NCBI GenBank assembly: GCA_002633005.1
Contig: NMRA01000164.1
Coordinates: forward strand, 434,489-498,488
DNA: 64,000 nt
Reading direction: 5' to 3'
Source: Phoronis australis
Lineage: Eukaryota; Phoronida; Phoronidae
Part shown: piece after piece, positions 1 to 12,443 of the stretch
Position numbering within the stretch: the stretch's first letter is position 1
Layout of the letters: every line of letters starts with the position of its first letter
Notes under the pieces: model-generated
The model's database searches: none
Seen by the model: the letters and a program-made list of their open reading frames with translations, nothing else
Told to the model about the DNA's origin: nothing
Program-made: the position numbers and the translations under genes

Positions 1-3000
1 TCTTTTCAGCATTGTCAGTTCTTCCAACAATCTTCTGACTTCATCCTCCAGTGATTTGTTAATTTCATGATTTTTGCTAAGTAATTTCTCAAACTGTTCT
101 AGTTTCAAGCTAAGCATTTCAATTTCCGAAACCTTTTCTTCGTATCTCTCAGCAAATAGGTCTTTTTCCTTAGTTAGCTTTTCTAGTTTCTTCCTTAGTT
201 TTTCCAATGCCGCAAGATGCTTTTCATCAGAGTTCGACTGACTTTCTTCCAGTTCTTTTTCTAGCTTTGTGATCTATGGATAAGACGGAGAGTTGCACTC
301 AAATGATTACTAAAACAGACGCAATGCAGAGAGCTGATATGTGCCCATCACATGTATCACAAATGGCAAAGATACAGTACCAGCCAAAAGTATTGAGACA
401 AAATGACACAGAATTCTCCATCATGACGGCTGGGCAGAAGCCAAATTCGTAGTTGAGAATGAAGGGGAATCAACAAGAAAGTTAAAGATGGCTAAGCCAT
501 TCTGTAATTAGAATTTTGTCACCCTAATACTTATTATCAGTAATTTTTGATGTTTAATAGCAGAATTAGCTGTGATAACAGGGAAAAGGTATTTTTTGAT
601 TACTTTTGTCTTGTACTGTATAAGGGGTTCTCGTTTTTTCAAACATTTCCACTCAATGGAGTGAGCGAGACTAGTGGACTTAAAAGTGAGTCTATGGAGA
701 ATAGTACAAGTCATCTGGAAATTGTAAAATGCAATCCTGAAAGATACTGAAATAGCTGCAAAGAAAATTAAACTAGGGGGAACTGCAGCAGTTGCATTCA
801 TCCAATAATCGATGCCAGTCATATTTACTTACACAGAAACTCATCTGCCATGATTCATCTAAAGGATTGGAAGATAGAGAGGTGGATACCGAAAGTGATT
901 AAAGTCCTTCTCTCACACGTTGTTAACCCTTATTACATGGTTAGAAGATGTTATAAGGATCCAAGAAGTACCTACCCCATAACTAATACACGATCCGTAC
1001 TCGAAAACAGTTTAAATGACCGCGCCACTCACGATTCGCACCCGAAGAAACACCGCCATTTTGAACTTGCCGCGAACCCGGAAGTACAATTCATTCAGGA
1101 ACCCAGGCCGAGAAAACGCCGTCNNNNNNNNNNNNNNNNNNNNNNNNNNNNNNNNNNNNNNNNNNNNNNNNNNNNNNNNNNNNNNNNNNNNNNNNNNNNN
1201 NNNNNNNNNNNNNNNNNNNNNNNNNNNNNNNNNNNNNNNNNNNNNNNNNNNNNNNNNNNNNNNNNNNNNNNNNNNNNNNNNNNNNNNNNNNNNNNNNNNN
1301 NNNNNNNNNNNNNNNNNNNNNNNNNNNNNNNNNNNNNNNNNNNNNNNNNNNNNNNNNNNNNNNNNNNNNNNNNNNNNNNNNNNNNNNNNNNNNNNNNNNN
1401 NNNNNNNNNNNNNNNNNNNNNNNNNNNNNNNNNNNNNNNNNNNNNNNNNNNNNNNNNNNNNNNNNNNNNNNNNNGCCTACGTAAGGAACTAAACACCAAT
1501 GCTATTTTAACATACTAAGTACGCGTAACATTCCAAAAAAATCAACGACCACTAACTACAAACTATAAATACACTACATATGCAAACGAATCACGATATA
1601 TTACTAATAAAACAAAATAATGAAGACTTTTCAAACAAGCCATAGCACATTCAGTTACAAGGAAAAAATGGCGGCGTTCAGGACAAGTTCCTGAACTGAT
1701 GAGCCGGAAATGTGGGTACGGAAATAATGGATGACAACCGGTAATCATACGCTCAGAGAAAAGGGTCAAATACTGTTAAAAAATCGCATTTGGCAAGAAA
1801 GGCGAAAAGAATATAAAGAAAGGGTGCCGAAAATAAGAATTTATGTAGTAAGTACTTTCGGATACTGGAACCACATGGGCAGTTTGCAAGAAGGACTTTA
1901 AAATCAACACTGGGAGTACATTGTAGGTCAGAACTGTCCAAAGATGGGCAAGCACTGATCTCTCCTATTTACCAAATTTCATGATTTTTCATCAAACTTG
2001 GTAGATATTGAAGCAAGACATTCGGCAGATAGAAAGCTTCGAACCCTACACTGTTTACTCATCAACACAGCTGCAGGATAACTGAAGCCCAATCTTACTT
2101 TGAACTTTAACTCCTTGTTTTTCTGGTTCACTGCCTTCAGTTCCTCTACTAAAACTTCATTCTGTCCGTCAGCCTTGTTTTGCCGCTGAATTTCCTGAAG
2201 TTGGTTCTTATTGGCTTGACGCAGGGCAGTGTTTTCATCTTTTAATGTGGCAATCTCACTCTCCAGTGTCTCCAGCTTCAGGGTCATGATCTAAGTAATG
2301 AGATAAACATTTTGCAGGAATTAACTGTAAAATAGGAATGTCAATTGTGTTGGTGAAACCAGGGGCATAGAGGAAGTTTCTTGAGAGAAAAGTGAGATCA
2401 CACAAGGCAATTGATTCTGGATTAAGCGCGGAGCCTTCATCGCCTACGTTAACAAAATGGCCGCCACTGAAATCATTGCACATTGAGGCTGGAATGCAGA
2501 ACTACAGGTGTAAGTTGTAAGCAACCACCCTATTTCTGTTTCATAAGCGAAGAATTCTCGCTACATGTGTTCCGTGAAAGTATAAATTTACAAGAGGTAG
2601 CCCAGATTATACTTTCTGTCTACCATAATATTGTTCCAGCATATTCTTAGGTGGTGCTAATGAAGAAAGATCGCCCTTCTTAACATCTGAATAGATTGAG
2701 AGCACAAAGCAGTTCATAAGCATTGGAGGTTTTTTAGCATTTGTGAGGTAAAAGTACCAAGTGACATAAACAACCCTTGTTACACTAGCTCTACCAAGTG
2801 AATTTTGAGTTCCCGTTGCTAGGATACCCAGTGGTCAAGTGATTAAAGCTCTAAATTTAACCATTCATAATGTTTTTGATGAATAAATAAAATCCAACTT
2901 CATGTTTAATCCATGGCAACAGTCTGTTGCTACTTCTTTTGAAGACCAGAACAGTCAGGAACAATTCTGAGACTACTTTTACAGTGGTAAATAATCCAAG

Positions 3001-6000
3001 ACCAAATCTGGTATTTTACACACTTTATGTGAACAATTGTTAATTAACTGAATGGCTAGGGGACATGTCTATTTATAACAAAATTAATTTGTATTTCCTC
3101 TCTCATGAACCAAATGTTATCAAATACACACCTGCACTTTCCCTTCATCCTCACTGTATGCCTGTAACTTCTCTGACATGCACTGGTTATTCTTTGTTAG
3201 TTCCTCAATAAGTGTCTTCAGCTGAAGAATAAGAAACGCTTTAAGATAAGTAACCCAAGAAACTAGGTCAAAATTTGACTAAATTCGGCACATCAATAAC
3301 TCCAGCTCTAACAACTGGCTATATTTAAAAACAAATTTTCAGAATAATATGATTAATGCATATTAGGGTTTGTTTTTAAAAATTACATGTTTGCCTCAGG
3401 TACTTCTGTAGATTAGTACTTCAATGTTTTTCATGGAAAAAAATCAAAACCTACATCAAAACAAAAAGGAAAAGATAATTGAAAACTATGACAGTATTTT
3501 TGATACACAGGGATATACACAGGGATATACATAGGCCTCAAAAGTCTGGTCGCCAGCTACACACAAGTGAGTCGGAAAATCTAATCGCCCAGCCCAAAGT
3601 TTGATCGCCAATTTTTAAACAGAGTTAATTATAGCATGCTTTTCAGGACTGAAAAGTCCCATTTCACATTGGGACAGCTGAGAAATTTGCAGCTTAACAT
3701 TGATAAAAAATAATCTGTGTATTGGGCAAATGTTCCCTCAGCTATTAAGCTAGTTTTTTAAAGGTAAGAATTCCTATACCCAACCAAGAAAATGTGCTTT
3801 TAATACGCCATGAGATTCCCAGTATGTAAACATTACATCAACTGTGGCATGAATGTCCAAAGCTTTCGAGTGAATCCAAAGTGTGGCTGAGGGTGGACGT
3901 GGGGTATATGCAGATACTCTTTGATCTAGATAGAATGACGTGATTGCAAGAAGTCGCAAGGTCTCCATTCAAACGCTGATGTTATTTCACCATTCATTCA
4001 GAACAAACGTGTTGCTGTTGATTCAGTAACAGTTCTTTTAATTTAGGACGTAAGGAATGATAAAAATAAGAAAGATTAATGTTTCCACATGCCCCAAAAA
4101 TGTGCCGCACAGATATATCTTATTTTACGAATGTCTTTCAACAAGTGTAAGAAAAAAGCATTTGTAGCAGGCAGAGACTACGGAACGTGGGAAGTCAGTT
4201 ATTGGGTCAAATCGTTTTTAGCCAATCATATATAATGTTGGCATTGCTTCTGATGCAGTGAGTCAATTTACATATACCAAAGGGAAAAAATAAGTCACTC
4301 GAACAATTTTGTGTGACCTCACCATGCCTACCTGAAACTTTGGAATCCAGTAAACATGGGTTCTCATAACTGCGACGAAAGACAGACTCTTTTGAAAAAT
4401 AAACTTGAAGCACAAAATGAAAGCCCATGGTTGAGTATCATGCTATTTCCAGCAGTGTGACTGTGATGAGAACATACTTACTGATATGTAATGTCACCTA
4501 TTCAGAGGCAACGGCAAGCGCGACTCAAAATCTATACTTTTCATACCTTCACTGTTTTGAATATAACGGACAGAAAATTATTTCAAATGGTGCTCCAGAA
4601 ACCTGCTTTATGAGGCTAAAGTCCGCTTAGTAAAAACACCACAATGCGGTCACCATTTATCTGAACTCCACAAAGAACGATAGAGACCAACTGCTTCGAA
4701 AATTCGTTTGCCATCTAGGATACCAACCAGTGAACTTCTACTTGCCCAGTGCCTTTCTTAGTCCTATTGATGACTGTGTGAGTGCCTAAGTATATCGCTG
4801 CATACTAGACAAACCTATGAGATATGACAGTCTTGAAAAACTTTTGCACACAGTTGCTGGAAATACCACAGACACTTTACACTCTGTTGATGGTAATACC
4901 ACAGACATTTTACACAGAAAATAGAATTAAACTACAAACAACACATCAGTCTCATTTAGTCATAACTTAAACACACCTCTCTTTTTTCTATTTCCCACTT
5001 TCTTTCATTTTCTACTTTTTCTTCAATTATTGCGCTCATCTGAAACAAAGATATGAGACAATAATTACAAAATGTTCTATGCTACAGCACATTGCCTGTC
5101 TGGAAAAAAATGGTAATGTTGGGAAAATGCTAGTTTTATCAAAAATACTTGATGGTGATCAAAAACAAATGTCAAAATCTGCCATGATATAAAACTGCAT
5201 TGCAATATTAAAAACATAGCAGTCAACAGAAATGAAAACTGCATTCTCGAAAACAGCCAATATCATATTTACATGCATGAATTGACAATCAACTATAATG
5301 TGCCCTGTAAACAAAGCTGCTAAAATACCTCCTGTTTGTGCTTGTCTATCAAAATTGCATTAATCTCATCGGCCCTGTTGAGGTACTGTTCCTGGATAGT
5401 TTTGATTCGTTCCTTGCTATCTCTGGCCACCTCGTGTAGGTCATCGCATTCTTTGCACTTGTTCTGAAAACAAGATTCCTTCAGTAAAACAGAAATACAT
5501 ATAAACTGACCAAAAATGAAAAAACATAAAACAGAAGGATATGCTTGGCAAGGAAAACCCGGTAACCAATTTTGCACACAGTATGGCAGACAATTGAAAT
5601 TTTAGTTAATTTGTAACAAACATATGTCTATAAGAAAATTTCAGTCTAGAATCACTGTGGTTTAAACCCGTGTAGCTTCTATCATTTGCAAGCAGCAATA
5701 AGTGAAAAATAAAAAACTAACAAAAATTTTGATAAATATTTTTTGTGCAAAAGTAGTGAAGAATTACCCTAACTGCTCTGAAGCTTTAGGCCAGGCTCAA
5801 TCAACTGCGAACTGAAACAACGAAGTAAGGTGTCTTGACTAGAAACAGAATGAGCAAATACACTTTAACGTTTGTAAAAGCTTCAAGGATGGTCTTCAGT
5901 AAGCAAACTCTGTTCCTCGTGGGTATCGGCACAACAAAATTAGACCTTGTAACCACGTCAACACTGGGCTAGGTGTTGGGCTTAAAGCTGCTAAAACAAG

Positions 6001-7535
6001 CAATTGTGGGCACTGTAACATAAGTTGAAGCGCGGGGCCCCTTACTTAAATGCTCATATCACAAAGATTTTCCCAAAGCAAAGGCAAACCAGGTGGAATT
6101 TTGACTTTTGAGAAGGAAAGCAAATGAGACAGCTTCAACACTGACTTAACAAAGTTTTAAAACACACTGAGGGCCACCGCAATCGATGAGATACAGGCGA
6201 CTCGATGGAGCTGTCCATTTCAAATGAACCATGGCTGAGCTGACAACTCATACAAAGGCTGGAAAATAAGACAACTCGTTCATTCAGTTGTTTAATCCTT
6301 GACGTGAAGTGCCGGCTAAGCTATCGTTCACTTGAGGCAGACAGCTCAGCTTGCAGCTTGTCTGCAATGGCCCTTATGTATGCATTCGTTCGGCTTATGG
6401 TGGACATTTACTGCACTTCGCACTTGCAAAATTGCATATTATAGATGAAACATCTGTTACATAAAGTATGTCATGTTTTATACTCATTAGTGTTAGGCTG
6501 TTCAACCTTGTTTGTTCCATGTTGTTTCTGAGCTCCTTTTTGATCCGTCAAAGTTTTAGAAATGAGCATTTGTCACATCAATTAGTAATCATGACCATCA
6601 CGCCACCTAGTTTCCAATAACTTTGGAAGATGGCTGTTGATAGGAGCCGAAACTGTTATGAGACTAAGTTATGCCTTTCTGGTTGTGAAAACAAGAAACT
6701 ATCAAAGCTCATCTTAGATGCATTGAAAGCAATCAACACAGAGATTGTGAGCAGAGAACTCATCTACACACTTCACACGAGACAAAGATTGTGCAATCTC
6801 TTCACTCTTCCTTTGACCACTGGAACAACATATAGTATAATTTTTTCTCTGTACATAAGTTCATTCTCTACAATGTAGATCTGCTCATGTAAGCTGGTCC
6901 CAATATCAATGCCATGAGACAATATCGGTCCAATGAGACTCGGATGTGTTTCATGCGTTTAGTGGATTTCTCAAGAGAGTGACCATCGTCTCTAGCTGGC
7001 CAGTAGAGACGGTAAAGCTCCTATAGGAAACTGGCCATTTTTACACAGAGGATATTACGTCATACCACATGCCACACATAGTGTTAAAAATGGCCAGTTT
7101 CCGAATTGGGGAACTGAACAAAGGACTGCTTGAAGAAAAAGTTTGATAACGGGAGTAAAAATATAGGAGCTTCACAGTCTGTAGACCATAGTTCAATTAA
7201 ACTTTAGAGACAGTGGTCAGTCTCGGAGAGTTAGTGGGCCCTAATCTCCATACGTATGAAGACGGTGCTGCATCAAATAACCACAGGGATTTACAAAACA
7301 AGACAAGTGCCCAACTAGAATTCCCTATAAGCCAGTGACGTACTGACTGGCGTTTCGGCTTTCAGTTTTATACCCAGTTTACCTCCAATTCTTCAAGTTT
7401 GGCTTTCAAGATCTTGTTTTCATTCACAATTTCTTGAAGAAATGATAATGTCTGAATGTGTTTTGTAGTCAGACGTTCATTCTGTTCAGTCTTTTCCCGA
7501 GGAATTCTGCGTTTCGACTTGGGACTACTCTCCAT
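1..7535 (-). CDS. Unrecognised coiled-coil protein, 5' (N-terminal) part, six exons, runs off left edge
   Basis: Six minus-strand exons, all with AG/GT borders: 7383-7535, 5329-5463, 4977-5039, 3132-3221, 2099-2290 and 1-273 (open at the edge). They encode 51, 45, 21, 30, 64 and 91 residues, 302 in total. Every junction is phase 0, so each exon is a whole number of codons, as is common in rod-like proteins. The start is the ATG at 7533-7535 (MESSPKSKRR); an in-frame TGA lies upstream at 7578-7580. After a basic N-terminus the chain is charged and heptad-like almost throughout, for example KILKAKLEELE, MTLKLETLESEIATLKDEN and KLEKELEESQ. No catalytic motif, signal peptide or membrane segment is seen. 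A structural, centrosomal, ciliary or cytoskeletal protein would fit, but I do not recognise the family. It diverges from PSMD7. Confidence 0.8.
274..2098. other. Intron of coiled-coil gene with a 351-base assembly gap
   Basis: Positions 1124-1474 are N. The bases just left of the gap (about 1010-1123) are unusually CpG-rich for this region, with CCGCCATTTTGAA and GAAAACGCCG. Another GGCGGCG patch is at about 1670. I see no exon here. The gap may hide a CpG-rich promoter or a transposon. Confidence 0.6.
371..532. repeat. Short interspersed inverted-repeat element (MITE-like), in intron
   Basis: Its ends are imperfect inverted repeats: AAGTATTGAGACAAAAT near 389, and ATTTTGTCACCCTAATACTT near 513. 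A related sequence lies at 48065-48215 in PITP intron 7-side sequence, sharing GATACAGTACCAG, the AGACAAAAT block and, in the opposite orientation, TAATTAGAAT. No coding capacity. It lies in the intron between the 2099-2290 and 1-273 exons. Confidence 0.45.
5464..7382. other. First intron of coiled-coil gene
   Basis: No supported exon. Apart from the small inverted-repeat element at 7004-7183 I see only unique AT-rich sequence. The other introns (2291-3131, 3222-4976, 5040-5328) also show nothing definite, apart from an imperfect ~30 bp direct repeat near 4855-4915. Confidence 0.6.
7004..7183. repeat. Small palindromic MITE, about 180 bp
   Basis: Terminal inverted repeats of about 22 bp: left 7004-7025 (TAGAGACGGTAAAGCTCCTA...), right 7162-7183. 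A second inverted pair lies inside, with AAACTGGCCATTTTTA at 7028-7043 and its complement near 7086-7101. Part of the body (about 7115-7160, ACTGCTTGAAGAAAAAG) recurs at 32282-32328 in PITP intron 1, so this is a dispersed family. Confidence 0.65.
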
Positions 7536-7939
7536 CTTCGTTGTTTTGTTGTTTTTTATCAATAATAGAGAAGATGCTCACATGATGAACAAGTGCTTGA
7601 CAGGTAACGAACAACAAGTTACCGAAGCACTCAAAGTGTAAAGAAATAATAAGTGCGAGTAAAAATACAATCCGTATTCAAAGTTATATTATTCACCGTA
7701 ATACAAACTACAACTTTTAAAGATGAATATATGTTGTTTGATTTAGTGTTTAATGGCTAGAAAAGTATTAATAAATCAATTTTAAAGACAAAATTGTTCA
7801 AAAAGATTTTGTAGTTTGGCTGTCGCACTAATTTAAACTGTTTCCGTTCGCGCTTGCGCAAACTAGAAAGTCGCCATATTGCCAATAAAAGCAAAGTCAT
7901 CTCGCCGGATTTCTTTTATCTGAGGAAGTATCCGTCAAA
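7536..7939. promoter_or_regulatory. Shared divergent promoter region (coiled-coil gene / PSMD7)
   Basis: The two start codons are 404 bp apart and point away from each other. On the PSMD7 side lie GCGCTTGCGCA at 7850-7860 (NRF1-like), a CCAAT box at 7882-7886 and a CGCCATATTG stretch at 7872-7881. No TATA box is obvious. Calling it bidirectional rests on gene geometry and motifs; transcription starts are not known. Confidence 0.5.
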
Positions 7940-10900
7940 ATGTCGTCTACCGATGGCACAAAGATCACGAAAGTGGTTGTTCATCCGCTTGTCCTTCTTA
8001 GCGTGGTCGATCATTTCAACAGAATGAGTAAAATTGGAAATATGAAACGAGTTGTCGGCGTGTTGCTGGGCGCTAATCGCGGAGGAGTGCTGGACGTGTC
8101 GAACATTTTTGCCGGTTCGTTCTGTGACCACTGTCAATATTCATTCTGACTTAAGCATTTATGCTGGTACACTGAGACGCATGGTGTTTTCTTTGTTGGC
8201 CCATTATGCATATCACGACAATAGTGGATAGCGGTCCCTGATTTTGATAACCAGGGCAAAATCGGCAGACACTGTCACTGAACATGATCATGTTGCTCAC
8301 TTTTTGATGAATGGTCAGAGGCACAGTTTTGCCAACTTCCTTGGCAGACTTACGTTGCATTTGCTTCAACAGCTATTTTTTACAATCTCTCAAACTCAGT
8401 TTACCGTCAGTGATTTTAAAGCAGATTAAAATGTTTGTGGTTATTTACTGAAAAGTGGAAACAGTGTGTTAAGTATGCTATTGTATGTACAAATTGTAGC
8501 ATCGCATTATAACACTCTTGTTTCTATCTGTCTTTTAAAGTGTTCGTTTAATTAAAGCTCAATGTAATCACTTGCTTATAGTTAACATAGGGCTTGTACA
8601 ATGGAACATTTAAAGTGATTAAAACAATAATATTAGGCTTTTTGTAACACGATTCAATTGTTCAATACACTGTACCTCCTTGTTATCTTTGGATAATAGG
8701 GCAAAAGCCGAGTATACGGGCCCTTCTTCAAAATGGCTGTCAGGATCCAGTTTTCACCAATTCGCTACCATTACCGAACAATAATTTCTTCCTCTAAATA
8801 ACACTTTCATTCAGTTTCTCGTTACTTTTCAAAATGTGGGACCATGTCATTATATCCAACTTTTAAATTGCACTTTGGCTGCACAGGTTCTGTCACAATG
8901 ACCATAACTTTATCAAGAAATTTCAAGGTGCAGTGCATGCTTGCCATGTCCTTGGAAAATTTCCTTAAACCCATAACTGTTTGCATTGCAGTACCCTTTG
9001 ACGAAGACGACAAAGACAAATCAGTGTGGTTCTTGGACCATGATTACTTGGAGAACATGTACGCTATGTTTAAAAAGGTTAATGGTAAGTTGTCACATCA
9101 TTCAAGTATTGTGTGTGAAGGTAGTGGTGACTTCGGAGTTGTGTAATTTATTTAATGCTTGGGCCGTTACTAGGGTAAAATCTCACTGATTTAAGACACA
9201 GCATGGCCAACAAGTGAAATTTTATTTTATCATTTTTGTATAAAAGGTATGTAGCATCAAATTTGTGATTTACCATGTTCAAATTCTGAGCCATAGCTAC
9301 CACAGAAAGTATTTTGAAAATCTGAGCATTCACAAGAATGTTAGGTGACCTCGTAGTGATCATATTGTAGAACGTTTGTAGGGAGAATTTTGAGAATGAA
9401 CTCTCCAAGCTGCAGATGAGAGGAATCCAAGATTTTATTCCATGTTTTCAGTGACAAATGATACGGAAGTCGGTTGGAGGAGTCAATTTTATTGTAAAAT
9501 ATGATTTGTTACTGTACATTGTATTGGGGTTCCAATGGAACTTCCATAGCAAACTCCATAGGTATTCACATATTTCTTAAAGATTGAATTTGTTCAGTGA
9601 CGCATTGTATCAAATTTTTTTATAACGTTGTGGTTCTTGGGCTGCTGTGTTAATTTATTCGATTTAGTTAGTGAAGTGGACAACTGTGTGCATGCCCAGA
9701 TTGTCAATTACTGTAGTGTCTTTGTGGTATTGAGTCTGATTGGGTGAACAGTTTGGAATGAAAATTAGATGTCCATAAGTTGTTGAGATTTTGTACATCA
9801 TTGCTATTGGGAATGTTGTGCTGTTTTTACAAGTGGAAGGACTAGTTTTGAATATTGTTTCATTTCTTCACGTCTGTGTTTGTTTCAGCGCGTGAGAAGA
9901 TTGTTGGTTGGTATCATACTGGACCCAAACTGCACCAGAACGATATTGCCATTAATGAGTTGATTCGGAAATACTGCCCAAACTCTGTAAGTGTCACTCT
10001 CTTTTCTGTACATAACATTGTCATTTCTGTTCTGAACCAGTGTCACTTCTCTTAGTTGAAGACTAACAGCAAAAATTGACGCGAATAAGACGCTTTTATG
10101 ATTTTTATCATCGGGCATGTATAGTTTATTCTGTAAGATTGCCACGTCAATAAACAAAATTTGAAATAATATACATATTCATGTGCAAGAAAACTTGCAT
10201 GCAGAAAGACTCAACATTGCAAGTAAAAACATATTTTTGAAGTTGTTTTAATGTCTTTGAAGTTGTAGCTTAATTTTTTTCCAAAATTTCTACTCAGGGA
10301 CTTTGCTAGGTTTCATCAGAAAAGTTATTTGCCGGTTTCTATTTTGAGCAATATTGCCTGTCAGATCTTACTCAATTCCATGAAACTGTGATATATTTGA
10401 TATACATTCTTATCATTTATTAAACTAATGAAATATTCCTTTAACTCTGAAAAAATTGCAAAAAATAATCAGTAATCAGTATTGTANTTTTTTTTTTCTA
10501 GTCCTCCCGATTTTTGTCGGGGAAAGGTTCACATTGATTGACCATTTCAAGGCTGGTTATCGGGCATGATTTCGGTCATAAAAGTTTCAAAGTTTCCGCG
10601 TTTTTTGTCATTGGTCATTCCAAGCCCTGTTAAACAGTGTTTACCTCAGTTCATAATTAATTGACATATATTTCCGAGTTATAGTTTGGTTTGCTCACCT
10701 CAACTCGATCTAACTGAATTCTTCTTACCATCAGAGAACGCAAAGGACTGGAAGCATTAGAAGAAAGTGTTTCATGGTCCGACCTTGCGCGATTTTTGCC
10801 CAACAATTCTGACTTCTGTCTGTTTACTTCCTGTTGTAGTTCGAGCACATGTTTGACATGTGCTGACTGCTGAGGGTGGTAAATACCCTGATTTCACAAA

Positions 10901-12182
10901 ATAATAAAAGTGTGACATTTGTGAAGCAAAAGTACTGAACCTAGGAAAAATGTTATTAATTCAAAGTTAAGAAGTCACCACAAATTTTGAAGCGAATTTC
11001 GAGTGAATCGTTGTCTGACTTTGATACTCGTGTTACGACTTGGGATTTTTCCCAGGTTGCCAAGCACAATTTGAAGTCACATTGGTGAGCTGCATGTTGA
11101 CAAATCGAACACTGTGTATTTATATTGTCAAGCATGCCTTTGAATATCTCCGTGTACATAACATTCTCTGATGTCATTCACACCCAGAGTCCAGGATCTA
11201 GTCTCTGAACACTTAATCTATTCATTCTCTAAATTAAACCAATTTCACTGCATGATTCAAGTTCAATTTTTTACGTTTTCCATAGGGTGACATGTTATTG
11301 GTTAATTGTGGAGTTTCGTGTGCAGATATTAGACCAAGGGCCAAGATGTTTGTGGTTTGCAATGTCTCAGGTATCGTTGTAGGATGGCACACCCACCACA
11401 AAGACCTTCGATCACGTACCAAGTGAGATAGGAGCTGAAGAAGCAGAAGAGGTCGGTGTGGAGCATCTTCTCAGGTCTGTTTACTTGTATTACATTCCTC
11501 CATTTACCTTTGCTTAGCAGTAAATTAAGTATCTAATAATTCAGTCGTAATAAGAGTTCAAATTTGGGTTTAGAAAAATTGTGCACCCAAGTTTCCCACA
11601 GGTTTGTAAAATGTGGGACTGTCTAAGAAATAGTGCATCAGTTTTATATGTGTATCATAACACAATTTTGGTCTAGCCAAGAAATAACAAATTGGGCTCT
11701 CAAAGTCTCTTTAATACTGTCTTCATTGCGATTATAGGGACATTAAAGACACGACAGTCGGCACATTATCGCAACGTATCACTGGCCAGTTAATGGGACT
11801 AAAGGGACTACACTCACAGATACGCGACGTGCATAGCTACTTGGAGAAAGTCGCAGCTGGCAAACTGCCCATCAACCACCAAATTGTCTACCAGCTGCAG
11901 AACGTGTTCAATCTGCTGCCGGATGTCACACTGCAGGACTTTGTCACAGCCGTCAACGTCAAGACGAACGATCAGATGCTGGTCGTTTACCTGGCCTCAC
12001 TGATACGGTCCATTATAGCCCTGCACAACCTCATTAATAATAAATTGTCCAATAGGGATGCAGAGAAAAACGAGGGAAAAGAGAAGGACGAGAAAAAGGA
12101 TAAGAAAGTGGGTGATGACAAGGAAGATTCGAAAAAGAAGGAAAGTGAAACGAAGGACTCTGCAAAGGCGAAAAGTAAATAG
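7940..12182 (+). CDS. PSMD7: 26S proteasome regulatory subunit PSMD7 / Rpn8 (Mov34, MPN domain); one exon missing
   Basis: Rpn8 is the catalytically inactive MPN subunit of the proteasome lid and pairs with the deubiquitinase Rpn11. Exons found: 7940-8114 ([20 protein letters not shown]...), 8992-9084 ([20 protein letters not shown]), 9889-9986 ([18 protein letters not shown]...CPNS), 11383-11474 ([12 protein letters not shown]...EHLLR) and 11738-12182 ([11 protein letters not shown]...SKAKSK-type Lys-rich tail, stop TAG). Phases join correctly except between 9986 and 11383. There about 27 residues of the conserved MPN core, expected as one phase-0 exon, are absent. That intron contains an N at 10487 followed by unrelated sequence. 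The YHTGPKLH segment lacks the JAMM HxH metal site, as expected for Rpn8. The C-terminal Lys/Glu-rich tail is typical of metazoan PSMD7. The donor of exon 1 (GTTCGT) is non-optimal. Confidence 0.95.
10488..10636 (-). repeat. Truncated copy of the CAGGGCTTGGAAT element
   Basis: Read on the minus strand it starts TTTAACAGGGCTTGGAATGA and matches the left end of the complete element at 18844-19343, including the AACGCGGAAA block and AAAATCGGGAGGACTA. It is cut by the N at 10487. Confidence 0.7.
10699..10887 (-). CDS. Orphan 63-codon exon of an unidentified gene
   Basis: A perfect internal-exon shape on the minus strand: acceptor AAATCAG, then 189 open bases from [10 protein letters not shown] to RIQLDRVE, then donor GTGAGC, phase 0 at both ends. 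The middle ([19 protein letters not shown]) is helical and coiled-coil-like; it is followed by a Ser-rich segment ([11 protein letters not shown]). The coiled-coil gene at 1-7535 also has only phase-0 exons, so this could be one of its downstream exons placed wrongly. It cannot be an upstream exon of that gene, because that ORF has its own ATG preceded by a stop. Family not recognised. Confidence 0.55.
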
Positions 12183-12443
12183 ATGTATTGAACTTTGGTG
12201 TGTCAGTGAAAGGATTGGCCTCGATAGAGAAGTGGATGCTCTCGAAAGTTGTTGAATGACATGTAATCACTTCTGCATTGTTGCCAAAACTTTTGGTGCA
12301 ATCTTTCGATTTGCCATGTTTCGTAACAATGGTTTTTGTTAGTTTGTGCTATTTCGATTGTCTCTGTTAAAATCCTAGTGAGACAACCTGGAAAGAGTTG
12401 AGTAGCTGTCTCACGGCTAGAAAAATGTAGCCAAATTTATTTA

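Larger units (their letters stand above)
10487..11372. other. Suspected misplaced contig piece within PSMD7 intron
   Basis: This stretch begins at an N (10487). It carries a truncated transposon end, then a clean exon of some other gene on the opposite strand, and it lies exactly where PSMD7 lacks a conserved exon. The simplest reading is that a fragment from elsewhere was scaffolded here and displaced the true intron and exon. Confidence 0.5.

Noticed and set aside
7536-7562. Extended start for the coiled-coil protein at TTG 7560-7562
   Set aside because: TTG is not a usual animal start; the ATG at 7533-7535 is the first in-frame ATG after the stop at 7578-7580.
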